A stretch of DNA of 25,511 nucleotides from JAKAWM01 sp049966695 (GCA_049966695.1 JBMFUG010000034.1:1-25511), one strand, 5' to 3'. Numbered from the stretch's first letter, positions 1 to 8,551 are shown. Notes: generated from the sequence alone by a model not told the origin. Numbers and translations: made by a program.

Positions 1-500
1 CCGTTGTCCAGCACCTGTACTGGGTCACCGGTCTCCAGCTGGAAGTTGACGAACGGCCTTGTGTCTAGGATGCCCCCGTTGCCGAACAGCTGGGGCTGGA
101 TCTGGATCAAGCGAGTCGAGACTATGGTCACGGCGTCGGACAGCTTGGTCTTGACCTGACCCTCAAGCTGCCGGCTGACGGCAACGTAAGCGACAGCCGC
201 AGCCATCACGACTGCTAAGCCGACAGCGACCGCGACAAGAAAGCTGATCCGGGCACGGAAGCTGACGGTACGCAGCCATGCAAAAGATGGCTCCGACCCA
301 CCAGCAAAAGGCCCGGCCCGTTGCTCTGCCTCGTCGCCGGGCTCGCTCGGGTGACCAGGGCCCGGTTGACGAGGTGCGGGGCTGCCCGGCGGAGGCACGG
401 CGGGAGCGGGCTGGCCTAGCAGTGCTGACGAAAGACCACCCGGACGCTCCTCGTCATGCCCGCCCTGCTGTGGCAGCTCTGAAGCCCGGCTCAGCGCCAT
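1..500 (-). CDS. Sensor histidine kinase, N-terminal part (cut by window edge)
   Basis: This open frame runs off the left edge, so only about 166 N-terminal residues are visible. It starts at an ATG at 500, 23 nt after the response regulator stop, so the two genes are almost certainly one operon. Residues 1-75 are rich in Pro, Gly and Glu. A short basic stretch (SFRAR) leads into one hydrophobic segment at about 84-107, followed by a predicted extracytoplasmic region (QLEGQVKTKLSDAV...). This is the usual front end of an MprB/MtrB-like membrane kinase. The HAMP, His-phosphorylation and ATPase domains lie outside the window, so the kinase call depends mainly on pairing with the regulator. The long Pro-rich N-terminus is unusual; a later in-frame GTG at about residue 36 is an alternative start. 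Confidence 0.72.
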   Translation of the reverse strand, partial: MALSRASELPQQGGHDEERPGGLSSALLGQPAPAVPPPGSPAPRQPGPGHPSEPGDEAEQRAGPFAGGSEPSFAWLRTVSFRARISFLVAVAVGLAVVMAAAVAYVAVSRQLEGQVKTKLSDAVTIVSTRLIQIQPQLFGNGGILDTRPFVNFQLETGDPVQVLDN

Positions 501-522
501 GGCGCCGCCTCGCTCATCGTGC

Positions 523-1212
523 TCAGCTCTTCAGCTCTGCCGGCAGGCGCATCACGTAACCCACGCCGCGTACGGTGTGCAACAGACGTGGCTCACCGCC
601 CGCTTCAGTCTTGCGCCGCAAGTAGCCGATGTACACCTCGAGGCTGTTCGAATTGAGCCCGAAGTCGTAGCCCCAGACACGGTCGAATATCAGTTCCCGG
701 GGCAGCACCTGCTTGGGGTTGCGAAGGAACAGCTCGAGCAGCAGGAACTCTGTCCGTGTGAGCTCTATAAGCCTGTCCCCACGGCGGACCTCACGAGTGC
801 CCGGGTCAAGGGACAGGTCGGCAAAGCGCAGCACCTCGTTTTCCGCCGTCGGGGCGCTGCGGCGCAGAAGCGCCCGTAACCTGGCTAGTAGCTCCTCCAG
901 GGCAAAGGGCTTTACCAAGTAGTCGTCTGCTCCTGCGTCAAGGCCGTCGACCCGCTCGGTAACAGCAGTCTTCGCGGTGAGCATAAGGACTGGCGTGCGG
1001 TCTCCTGCGGCACGCAGCCTCCGGCACATTTCCAGGCCGTCAAGCCGCGGCATTGCGATGTCCAGCACGATGACGTCGGCCGGCCTCTCTGCATGCGCAG
1101 CGAGGCCAGCCATGCCGTCCTCAGCCAGCTCAGCGGTGTAACCTTCGAAACGCAGGGCGCGCTCTAAGGCCTGGCGTACCGCCGGCTCGTCGTCCACTAC
1201 GAGTACGCGCAC
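523..1212 (-). CDS. OmpR/PhoB-family response regulator (MprA-like)
   Basis: This 229-residue two-component regulator has a receiver domain (about 1-115) and a winged-helix DNA-binding domain (about 128-223). The acidic pocket DDE is at 7-9, the phospho-acceptor is Asp51 in VLDIAMP, and the conserved Thr79 and Lys101 (KPF) are present. The C-terminal part has the standard OmpR signatures RTEFLLLELFLRNP, VWGYDF and HTVRGVGYVMR. The start is a GTG at 1212 with GGAG five bases upstream. The kinase gene follows 23 nt downstream, so this is a regulator-then-kinase operon. The closest recognisable pattern is the MprA/TcrA type of actinobacteria. The regulated genes cannot be told from the sequence. 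Confidence 0.93.
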   Translation of the reverse strand: MRVLVVDDEPAVRQALERALRFEGYTAELAEDGMAGLAAHAERPADVIVLDIAMPRLDGLEMCRRLRAAGDRTPVLMLTAKTAVTERVDGLDAGADDYLVKPFALEELLARLRALLRRSAPTAENEVLRFADLSLDPGTREVRRGDRLIELTRTEFLLLELFLRNPKQVLPRELIFDRVWGYDFGLNSNSLEVYIGYLRRKTEAGGEPRLLHTVRGVGYVMRLPAELKS

Positions 1213-1351
1213 GTTGCTCCGTTCGGGATTGGCATAAGGCTCCTCATATCGTTGCTACCCTTTCAGTGTGCCCCCAAGTGTGGCCGGGGCACCTGAGAGA
1301 GCGCTGAAGAGTTTTATGCACACCGAGTGACAGCGCACAGTCGCCTCCAGC

Positions 1352-1374
1352 GGAGGAGCTCGTTGAGCTCTTCT
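1352..1374 (+). promoter_or_regulatory. Strong leader hairpin with GUU triloop
   Basis: GGAGGAGCTC (1352-1361) pairs over its full 10 bp, with two G-U pairs, with GAGCTCTTCT (1365-1374), leaving a 3-nt loop. It lies in the divergent region (1213-1396) between the OmpR-type regulator and the coiled-coil gene, about 45 nt upstream of the latter's probable start. No U-tract follows, so it is not a standard terminator. It could be a leader RNA structure or, as DNA, an operator. No other clear element was found in 1213-1396. Confidence 0.4.
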
Positions 1375-1420
1375 GACAAGGGGGGCTTGTCGGCGCTTGG
1401 CACTGACTATGAAGGTGGCC

Positions 1421-1699
1421 ATGGTTAGGTACCTCATCGAACGCAGGCTCACAGAAGTGTCCCAGCGCCTGCGCCGGGCCAGGGGAGAGCTGGCTGTTGT
1501 GGACGAGCAGCTCCGGGCGCTAAGCGAGACGGCAGAGGAGGCCCGTACACGCTCGCTCGTGTCGGAGTCGCCCTTGGCTGCCAAGGAGTACCGCGAAGCC
1601 AAGCGCCACGCTGATGCGATGGGCAGTGCTCGCCAAGCCCTTGCCGGCCAGGTCCGCCGGCTCGAAGCTGAGATGGACGACCTGCTAAACAAGTTGTGA
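1421..1699 (+). CDS. Small coiled-coil protein of unknown function
   Basis: I do not recognise a named family. The product is about 92 residues, highly charged and almost entirely helical. It starts MVRYLIERRL and has heptad-like Leu/Ala/Arg patterns on both sides of a central LVSESPLAAKEYREA segment, ending in RRLEAEMDDLLNKL. This suggests an antiparallel helical hairpin or coiled-coil dimer with no membrane segment or signal peptide. I chose the ATG at 1421 because AAGG stands 5 nt upstream; a TTG at 1397 and an ATG at 1409 are in frame and possible. The ANTAR regulator starts 115 nt downstream on the same strand, so the two may be co-transcribed. A role as partner or accessory to that regulator is only a guess. 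Confidence 0.7.
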   Translation: MVRYLIERRLTEVSQRLRRARGELAVVDEQLRALSETAEEARTRSLVSESPLAAKEYREAKRHADAMGSARQALAGQVRRLEAEMDDLLNKL

Positions 1700-1814
1700 C
1701 CGCCATCGTGCGTCGTGGCATGGTGCGCTCCGACCGACAAGGGCGCGCCGTACGACAAGCGCAACCAGGCGCTCGCGAGAGCGTCGACGGTGAACGACCC
1801 TTTCGGAGGAACAC

Positions 1815-2432
1815 GTGGGTGCGAGAGTTGTGATAGCTGAGGACGAGGCGCTCATACGCCTGGACTTGCGCGAGACCTTGGAAGAGGAGGGTTACGAGGT
1901 CGTAGCGGAAACAGGGCGCGGTGACGAGGTCGTCGACTTGGTCCAAGAGCACCGGCCAGATCTCGCGATCCTGGACATCAAAATGCCGGGTGGCGACGGG
2001 CTGTCGGCAGCTGCTGAGATCACCGCAAGACGGTTGGCGGCGGTGCTCATCTTGACTGCTTTCAGCCAGAGAGAACTGGTGGACAAGGCGCGCGAGGCAG
2101 GGGCCCTCGCTTACCTCGTGAAACCGTTCCAACGTCAAGACCTAGTCCCGGCCTTGGAGCTGGCCCTTGGCCGTTTTGAAGAAATGAAGGCGCTGGAGGA
2201 CGAGGTAAAGGACCTAGAAGAGCGCCTGGCTGCCAGGCGGGACATCGAGAGGGCAAAGGGCGTCCTGATGGACGAGCTCGATATGAAAGAAGCCGACGCT
2301 TTCCGCTGGATCCAGCGTCGGGCCATGGACGAGCGCACCACGATGAAAGACGTGGCGCGCCGGGTGGTGAACGAGGGCTTACGCCCGAGCCGGAGCGAGG
2401 GGCGCGGCCAGGGCGCAGCGGGCCAAGGATGA
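1815..2432 (+). CDS. pdtaR: ANTAR-domain response regulator (PdtaR-like)
   Basis: This 205-residue cytoplasmic regulator has an N-terminal receiver domain and a C-terminal ANTAR domain. Receiver features are the acidic pair EDE (9-11), phospho-acceptor Asp54 in AILDIKMP, Thr81 and Lys103 (LVKPF). A coiled-coil linker (EEMKALEDEVKDLEERLAAR) leads to the three-helix ANTAR domain at about 140-188, with the typical ERAKGVLMDELDMKEADAFRWIQ and a second-helix RRAMDERTTMKDVARRVV. Phosphorylated ANTAR proteins bind paired RNA hairpins and prevent transcription termination. The GTG start has GGAGG seven bases upstream. In mycobacteria the cognate kinase is PdtaS; no such kinase is in this window, so it must be encoded elsewhere. 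The C-terminal 15 residues are a low-complexity Arg/Gly tail. Confidence 0.93.
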   Translation: MGARVVIAEDEALIRLDLRETLEEEGYEVVAETGRGDEVVDLVQEHRPDLAILDIKMPGGDGLSAAAEITARRLAAVLILTAFSQRELVDKAREAGALAYLVKPFQRQDLVPALELALGRFEEMKALEDEVKDLEERLAARRDIERAKGVLMDELDMKEADAFRWIQRRAMDERTTMKDVARRVVNEGLRPSRSEGRGQGAAGQG

Positions 2433-2471
2433 ACAGGCGCTGTGTGCCCCTTAAGGGAAATCTTGCACTAA

Positions 2472-4943
2472 GTGCCTCGAGCCGTTAGCGACAGCACAGC
2501 TCTTATGGTTGGCGCGGCAAACGCTGTGCCCGAGCAGCCCCCGGCTGCACCACTGGCGGCCGGGGCCCTCAGTGGCCCGCCCGCGCTAGCCGAGAGCTTC
2601 AGCTACCGCTTGAAGCGGTTGCTGCTCGGCCCCCCGATGGTGAGCGAGCAGCTTCGCCAGGAGCGGTTGTCGCTGCCCGTGGCCTGGGGCGTGCTCGCGC
2701 CCGACTGCATCTCTTCTTCTGCTTACGGTACCGAAGAGATGCTCGTGATCTTGGTGCCCGTTATCGGCATGGCCGCTTTCAACCTGGTGATCGGGGTCAC
2801 CGCGGTGATAATGGCCGTGCTGTTCTTGGTGACGCTGTCGTACCGCGAAGTAGTGATGGTCTACACCAAGGCGGGCGGCAGCTACGTGGTGGCGAGGGAC
2901 AACTTTGGGGTCAAAGTTGCCCAGGTGGCTGCGGTAGCCCTATTGGTGGACTACACAGTGACCGTCGCGGTCCAGACGGCTGCTGGGACAGACGCCCTAG
3001 CCTCGGCCGTACCGGCGTTGTCCCGGTACATCCTGTGGCTGACACTGGCCGTCGTGCTGCTCATGCTGTGGGGCAATTTGAGGGGCTTGAGGGAGGCAGG
3101 CCGTTCGTTCGCCCTGCCGCTTTACCTGTACCTGTTGGGGCTTGGCACGACCGTGCTGGTCGCGTTCGTGCGAGTGGCCCTCGGCCAGCACCTTTTCACC
3201 TACGGGCCGAGCACGTGGCAGGCCCACCACATCTCGATAGGTTCTCACGCGGGCAGTGGCCTTCTAATGGGGGCCTCGGTGTTCGTGTTCTTGAGGTCCT
3301 TTGCCAACGGCGGCTCTTCGTTGACTGGCCTAGAAGCCATCTCCAACGGCGTTGGCGTGCTGCAACCACCCCAGGGCCAACATGCAAGGAAGCTCCTCGG
3401 CCTGCTGGCATTGACGCTCGGCACGCTCGTTATCGGCACCACCCTGCTTGCTCACTGGACGCATGCCATCCCCTATGCCAATGGCACGCCGACGGTCGTC
3501 TCTCAAGAGGTAAGGGCGGTGTTCGGCCATAGCGTCATTGGCTCGGCATTTTTCTATTACGTCCAGTTTGCCTCGGTCCTGATCTTGTGGACGGGCGGCA
3601 ACACTAGCTTCAACGGCTTTCCTTTCCTGGCCAGCTTCGTTGCCGAGGACTCGTTCTTGCCGCGCATCCTCACCAAGCGAGGCCACCGGCTGGTTTTTTC
3701 CAACGGGATCATCACGTTGGCCATCCTCGCGGTTGCGCTTTTGATCGTGACAGGTGCCAACCTGGACGCTCTGATCGGCGTTTACGCCATCGGCGTTTTC
3801 ACCGGCTTCACGTTCGCTGGAGCTGGCTTAGTGCACTACTTCTTGCGCCACCGCCACAAGGGCTGGAGGTACAAGGCGGTCATAAACGCTGCGTCCGCCG
3901 TCGGCGCCTTTGTGGTGGTGGTGATCTTCCTTGTGACCAAGTTCACCGAGGGGGCCTGGGCGGTCTTCGTCATCTTCCTGGTCGGAGTGCCCGCGCTGAT
4001 CCGCCTGAACCGTGAGTACAGGGAAGAAGAGGAGATCTTGGGCTCTGGCACTGTTGCGCTCGGAGCGCGCGAGACTGGCGCATTGCGCCGTCACGTGGCG
4101 TTCGTCCTGGTCGACAGGGTTGACGTGGCCACGGCTCGGGCAGTCCAGTACGCTCGGACTTTGTCAGTAGATGCCTTGCGGGCAGTTCACTTCGTGGTTG
4201 ACGTCGAACGGGCCCGCCAGCTAGAGCGCTCTTGGAGCCGGCTCAGCACCGGTGGCCTCGAGCTGGAGGCGATCGAGTGCCGCGACCGGCGCATCGCTCG
4301 TGCCTGCATGCAGTTGGCGCACGAGGAGGCCGCGGACGGAGAAACAGAGGTGTCGCTTTTGTTGCCCCGGCGTGCGTACAGCACCTGGGCGGGCCGTTTC
4401 TTGCACGACCAGACTGCGGAGCGCATCGCCGCGGCAGTCAGCCGTCTCCCGCACGTGAACGCGACCATCGTCCCCTTTGACGTCGGCGCTGTGCTCGCAG
4501 CCCGGCGCCGCAGGTTGCACCGCCGGGCTGGTAGGGACCAACAGGCGGGACGCTCGGCGCCAGAGGGCTCGAGAGAAACGACGAAGCCGAAGCCGGCCAG
4601 GGCCCAAGAGCCAGCCGATGAGGCGACGGAGGAGGCGTTGATCCCAGAGAGCGTGCTGGCTAGCTGCGTTCGTATAAACGAGCTTCAACCGCGCCAACAC
4701 GCGAAGGTAGCAGGACGTGTCCGTTCTATGGTGATCAAGCCGTGGGGCAGCGCGCCAACACTGGAATGCAGCTTGACAGACGGGACGGGCCGGCTCCTCG
4801 TAGCGTTCCTCGGCCGACGAGAGATCGCTGGCTTAGAGACTGGCACACGCATGGTAGTCGAGGGCACCGTTGCCCTCCGAAATGGCGAGCTGGTGATCAT
4901 CAACCCGACCTACGAGCTGCTCACCTCGTCGTTACAGGAGTGA
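2472..4943 (+). CDS. APC-superfamily permease fused to a C-terminal OB-fold domain
   Basis: At 823 residues this is much longer than a usual amino-acid permease (450-650). Residues of about 65-510 form the multi-pass membrane region. It carries an APC-type first helix (LSLPVAWGVLAPDCISSSAYGTEE written in two parts: LSLPVAWGVLAPDC and SSSAYGTEE) and many 20-residue hydrophobic stretches up to about residue 510. A soluble region (about 540-680, HVAFVLVDRVDVATARAVQY onward) resembles the universal-stress-like tail of actinobacterial APC permeases. After a charged linker (about 685-720), residues 724-823 form an OB-fold: RVRSMVIKPWGSAPTLECSL, DGTGRLLVAFLGRR, GTRMVVEGTV. Such OB domains usually occur as separate small proteins. 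The GTG at 2472 is the longest start and has only a weak upstream GGGA; an ATG at 2505 is possible. The substrate is unknown. A 10-bp palindrome, CCCTTAAGGG (2448-2457), precedes the gene. Confidence 0.88.
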   Translation: MPRAVSDSTALMVGAANAVPEQPPAAPLAAGALSGPPALAESFSYRLKRLLLGPPMVSEQLRQERLSLPVAWGVLAPDCISSSAYGTEEMLVILVPVIGMAAFNLVIGVTAVIMAVLFLVTLSYREVVMVYTKAGGSYVVARDNFGVKVAQVAAVALLVDYTVTVAVQTAAGTDALASAVPALSRYILWLTLAVVLLMLWGNLRGLREAGRSFALPLYLYLLGLGTTVLVAFVRVALGQHLFTYGPSTWQAHHISIGSHAGSGLLMGASVFVFLRSFANGGSSLTGLEAISNGVGVLQPPQGQHARKLLGLLALTLGTLVIGTTLLAHWTHAIPYANGTPTVVSQEVRAVFGHSVIGSAFFYYVQFASVLILWTGGNTSFNGFPFLASFVAEDSFLPRILTKRGHRLVFSNGIITLAILAVALLIVTGANLDALIGVYAIGVFTGFTFAGAGLVHYFLRHRHKGWRYKAVINAASAVGAFVVVVIFLVTKFTEGAWAVFVIFLVGVPALIRLNREYREEEEILGSGTVALGARETGALRRHVAFVLVDRVDVATARAVQYARTLSVDALRAVHFVVDVERARQLERSWSRLSTGGLELEAIECRDRRIARACMQLAHEEAADGETEVSLLLPRRAYSTWAGRFLHDQTAERIAAAVSRLPHVNATIVPFDVGAVLAARRRRLHRRAGRDQQAGRSAPEGSRETTKPKPARAQEPADEATEEALIPESVLASCVRINELQPRQHAKVAGRVRSMVIKPWGSAPTLECSLTDGTGRLLVAFLGRREIAGLETGTRMVVEGTVALRNGELVIINPTYELLTSSLQE

Positions 4944-4992
4944 CCACGGGGCAGCAGTGACGACCTGAAAAGGGCTGGAGGCCGAAAGAGCG

Positions 4993-5682
4993 CTAGATGG
5001 GGGCAGGGACGCGTTCAGTTGCCGGCACGAGCGCCACGTACAGCTGGCTCGCGAGCGCGGCGCCAAGGGCAACAGTAGCTTCCCCGACTTCCAGCACGAC
5101 GGTCCCGTCGGGGCCCTTAGCGGCAACGGTAGCCTCGGAGCCTGGGATGAAATGGTGCTCATCTAGGTAAACGAGGGCATCGTGGTCAACCTCGACCATC
5201 TCTGTAACGCGAACGAGCCTGACGCGGTCGCCAATGTTGACCTCGGTCATATTGGTGCCTGGTGGCACGTGGGCGCCAGAACCCGGGATAGGGCTCCCGT
5301 GAGGGCAAGTCGCTGGGTTGTGCAGTACTTCGACAAGGCGGCTTTCTACCTCATCGGAGATGACGTGCTCCCAACGGTCGGCCTCCTGGTGGACCTTATG
5401 CCAGGCCAAGCCCAAAATGTCGGCAAGCAGCCGTTCGGCCAACCGGTGCTTGCGTATGACGCTTGTTGCTAACTGCCTACCGGCGGTGGTCAGCGAGAGC
5501 TCGCGGCCGTCGACATCTATATAGCCGCCCTCACGGAGACGGTGGACCATCTCGGAAACGGTGGGGGCAGAATGGCCAACCCGCTCGGCTAGACGAGCTT
5601 GAATAACGTGCCCGCCCTCTTCCTCGAGGTTGTAAATAGCCTCGAGGTACTGCTCGATAGGGGGATGTACACCGTTCGGCAT
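4993..5682 (-). CDS. DtxR/IdeR-family metal-dependent repressor with altered metal ligands
   Basis: The 229-residue product matches the DtxR family across its length: winged helix (about 7-72, ARLAERVGHSAPTVSEMVHRL), dimerisation and metal-binding domain (about 75-140, RKHRLAERLLADILGL, RWEHVISDEVE, CPHGSPIP) and a C-terminal SH3-like domain (about 150-225). Aligned to DtxR, the ligands His79, Glu83, His98, Glu105 and His106 are kept. The position of Cys102 is Asp102 and that of Met10 is Gln11. The family represses iron or manganese uptake genes when metal is bound. The start chosen is ATG at 5682; a TTG six bases upstream is in frame. It is divergent from polA, and no good 19-bp iron box was found in the shared upstream region. 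Confidence 0.92.
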   Translation of the reverse strand: MPNGVHPPIEQYLEAIYNLEEEGGHVIQARLAERVGHSAPTVSEMVHRLREGGYIDVDGRELSLTTAGRQLATSVIRKHRLAERLLADILGLAWHKVHQEADRWEHVISDEVESRLVEVLHNPATCPHGSPIPGSGAHVPPGTNMTEVNIGDRVRLVRVTEMVEVDHDALVYLDEHHFIPGSEATVAAKGPDGTVVLEVGEATVALGAALASQLYVALVPATERVPAPI

Positions 5683-5800
5683 AGACAAAGACTACCGCGT
5701 CTACAGTTCGGCAGGGCACGGGCCTTTGGTAACCCTAATGGTGGACCAAAGACTCTTCGTAGGATCCCTTCAACAGCCGCAAGTGGCAAACTTGGCACCG

Positions 5801-8551
5801 ATGGCCCTGCTAATGCTGCTCGATGGCAACTCGCTGGCCTATCGGGCTTTTTTTGCCCTACCTACGGACCTGGCGACAGCATCGGGTCAGGTGACCAACG
5901 CGGTCTACGGCTTTACCTCGATGCTGGTCAACCTGATAAAGGACCACCGGCCTGACCAGCTGGCGGTTGCCCTTGACGCCCCGGGGCCGACCTTCCGGCA
6001 CAAGCTGGTCAGCGGTTACAAGGCCAATCGCGCAGAGGCTCCCGACATCCTGCGCCAGCAGCTCGGGTTGGTCCGCCAGGTTCTAGAGGCTCTCAACGTG
6101 CCCGTTGTCGAGGCTCCCGGTTACGAGGCAGACGACGTGCTTGCGACGCTGGCCACCAAGGCTGCTGGCCGTGGTGACGACGTGATCGTCGTCACTGGCG
6201 ACCGCGACGCCTACCAGTTGGTAGAGGACCCTCATATCAAGGTCCTCTACAACCGGCGGGGCGTCTCAGACTATGTGCTCTACGACGAGGCTGGCATCGC
6301 CGAGCGTACTGGTGTCATGCCGCGCCAGTACCCGGAGCTCGCCGCCTTGCGCGGTGACCCGTCCGACAACTTGCCCGGTGTCCCCGGCATCGGGGACAAG
6401 ACAGCAGCAAAGCTGATCACGACGTACGGCAACTTGGACGGCATCTACTCGCACCTAGAAGAGCTGAGCCCGCGCCTGCGGGAGTCGCTTGTCGCGGGCG
6501 AGGCAACTGTGCGTTCGAACGCTCTGGTTACCCCACTGGTGAGGGACCTGGCGGTGGAGCTGGAGCCTTCTTCGGCCGAGCTGGGGGGATGGGACCTCGG
6601 CGAGCTGCGTCGGCTGTTCGACTTTCTCGAGTTCCGCACCTTGTGGGACCGGTTCTTAGAGGTAACCGGGTCGCTAGACGGCAAAGCCGGCGCCGCTGGC
6701 GGTGGGCCTGCGACTGGCACCGAACTAGTCGTCGCGCTCGGGCACCTAGCCAGCGCTCTGGAAGCGGCTGAGCGCCTGAAGCGCTGGTCAGTTGCTAGGA
6801 CGGCTCTGAGCTTGGCAGGTGCGTGGGCTGGGCGCGAAGGACGCTCTGAGCTCCTTGGGTTGGCTTTTGCGGAACTGCCAGCAGGTGAAGGGCCTCGGGA
6901 AGCACAAGGGGCGGCCGCCGCAGAGGAGCCGGTGGGCACGACGGCAACGTGGCTCGACGGGGAGCTCCTGCAAGACACCCGTGTGCTCGCTGAACTGGGT
7001 CAACTGCTCGGCCGCGAGGGGGTGCCAGTTTCTGCGCACAACGCCAAGAGCTTGATGAGGTCACTGGCACAGCTCGGCATTGACTTTTACAGCCTGCACC
7101 TGGACACAGCCGTGGCCGCCTACCTTGTTGACCCTGCTGGTGACCAGTACCTATTGGAAGAGCTGGCACCGCGTTATGGCGGCTTTAGCCTGCCGTCTGG
7201 GGGAGCCGCCCCGAGCGGCCAGCTGGACCTTTCGGGGACGACCGCACAACCCGCTGAGACGGCAGCCGGGCGGGCTGCTGCAGTGGCGCGCTTGGTCGGC
7301 CCACTGTCCCAATCGCTTGAGTCAAGGGGCATGTCAAAGCTTTACGAGGAGGTCGAACGGCCTCTAGTGCGAGTGCTGGCGCGTATGGAGCTGGCCGGCA
7401 TCCGCGTGGACACCGCAGAGCTCACCAGGTTGTCGCGAGTGCTAGCTGACGAGGCGCGTGCCCTGGAGCGCCAAGTCCGGGAGCTGGCCGGCACTGACTT
7501 CGTCGTCAACTCTGTCCAACAGCTTCGCGAAGTGCTGTACGGCCGGCTTGGCCTGAAGCCTGGCAAGAAGACCAAGACCGGCTACTCGACGGACAGCCAG
7601 ACCCTTGAGAAACTGCGTGACGAGCACCCGATCATCCCGGTCATACTTCGTTACCGTGAGGTGGAAAAGCTGCGCTCCACCTATACCGACGCCCTGCTGG
7701 CTGAGGTGGGGCCAGATGGGCGCATCCACGCCACCTTCAACCAGACGGTGGCACGCACCGGCCGGTTGTCGTCTGACGCGCCCAACCTCCACAACATCCC
7801 TGTGCGCAGCGAAGAGGGCCGACAGCTGCGACGGGTGTTCGTGCCGGCCGAGGGCATGCGGCTGCTCGTTGCCGACTACAACCAGATCGAGCTGAGGGTG
7901 ATCGCTCACCTAGCCGAGGACCCTGGCTTGATCAGCGCCTTCAGTGCCGGTGAGGACATACACCGGATGACCGCGGCACGGATATTTGGCGTGCCCCCAT
8001 CAGAGGTGACCAGCGCCATGCGCTCTAAGGCGAAAATGGTGTCCTACGGCCTGGCTTATGGCATGGAGGCCTATGGGCTGGCTCAACGCCTGTCTGTGCC
8101 TGTCGAAGAAGCAAACGAGATACTGAGGGCTTACTTCGAGAACTTCCCCCATGTGCGTGCCTATATGGAGGCTGTCGTCGCGGAGGCACGGGACAAGGGT
8201 TACACGCAAACCCTTTTCGGCCGGCGCCGCCCCATACCAGAACTGAGCTCGCGCCGTTACCAGGTCCGGGCTGCGGGAGAACGCCAGGCTATGAACGCGG
8301 GCATACAGGGCCTGGCGGCTGACATCTTCAAGGTGGCACTTGTGCGCCTCGACTCCCGCCTGGAACAGCGGCACATGCGCAGCCGTTTGGTCCTCCAAGT
8401 GCACGATGAGGTCCTGCTCGAAGTCCCACCCGAAGAAGAAACAGAAGCCGCTCAGCTGACGCTGGGAGCCATGAAGGGTGCCGCCGAGCTGCGGGTACCC
8501 CTTGAGGTCCATTTGTCTTGGGGCAACAGCTGGGCCGATGCCAAGGAGTGA
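5801..8551 (+). CDS. polA: DNA polymerase I
   Basis: The product is 916 residues if read from ATG 5801, where the conserved LLMLLDGNSLAYRAFF start of the 5'-nuclease domain begins. The open frame extends to a TTG at 5726, but that extension has no family character. Domain order is 5'-nuclease (about 1-290, with YEADDVLATLA and GDPSDNLPGVPGIG), a degenerate 3'-5' exonuclease-like domain (about 310-520) and the polymerase domain (about 540-916). Polymerase motif A is VADYNQIELR, the O-helix is RSKAKMVSYGLAYGM and motif C is LQVHDEV. The exonuclease domain lacks the Asp-x-Glu motif, so proofreading is presumably lost, as in other actinobacterial Pol I enzymes. Tyr749 occupies the O-helix site that is Phe762 in the E. 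coli enzyme. It acts in repair and Okazaki-fragment processing. Confidence 0.97.
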   Translation: MALLMLLDGNSLAYRAFFALPTDLATASGQVTNAVYGFTSMLVNLIKDHRPDQLAVALDAPGPTFRHKLVSGYKANRAEAPDILRQQLGLVRQVLEALNVPVVEAPGYEADDVLATLATKAAGRGDDVIVVTGDRDAYQLVEDPHIKVLYNRRGVSDYVLYDEAGIAERTGVMPRQYPELAALRGDPSDNLPGVPGIGDKTAAKLITTYGNLDGIYSHLEELSPRLRESLVAGEATVRSNALVTPLVRDLAVELEPSSAELGGWDLGELRRLFDFLEFRTLWDRFLEVTGSLDGKAGAAGGGPATGTELVVALGHLASALEAAERLKRWSVARTALSLAGAWAGREGRSELLGLAFAELPAGEGPREAQGAAAAEEPVGTTATWLDGELLQDTRVLAELGQLLGREGVPVSAHNAKSLMRSLAQLGIDFYSLHLDTAVAAYLVDPAGDQYLLEELAPRYGGFSLPSGGAAPSGQLDLSGTTAQPAETAAGRAAAVARLVGPLSQSLESRGMSKLYEEVERPLVRVLARMELAGIRVDTAELTRLSRVLADEARALERQVRELAGTDFVVNSVQQLREVLYGRLGLKPGKKTKTGYSTDSQTLEKLRDEHPIIPVILRYREVEKLRSTYTDALLAEVGPDGRIHATFNQTVARTGRLSSDAPNLHNIPVRSEEGRQLRRVFVPAEGMRLLVADYNQIELRVIAHLAEDPGLISAFSAGEDIHRMTAARIFGVPPSEVTSAMRSKAKMVSYGLAYGMEAYGLAQRLSVPVEEANEILRAYFENFPHVRAYMEAVVAEARDKGYTQTLFGRRRPIPELSSRRYQVRAAGERQAMNAGIQGLAADIFKVALVRLDSRLEQRHMRSRLVLQVHDEVLLEVPPEEETEAAQLTLGAMKGAAELRVPLEVHLSWGNSWADAKE

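Noticed and set aside
1255..1764. Open minus-strand frame of 169 codons over the coiled-coil gene
   Set aside because: Its composition (Ser/Arg/Ala-rich) is that of an antisense shadow; the plus-strand frame has coherent helical protein character.
5683..5800. TTTGGTAACCCTAA (5725-5738) as an iron box between the DtxR-family gene and polA
   Set aside because: Only the outer TT-GG and CC-AA arms are symmetrical; it is too short and mismatched against the 19-bp consensus.
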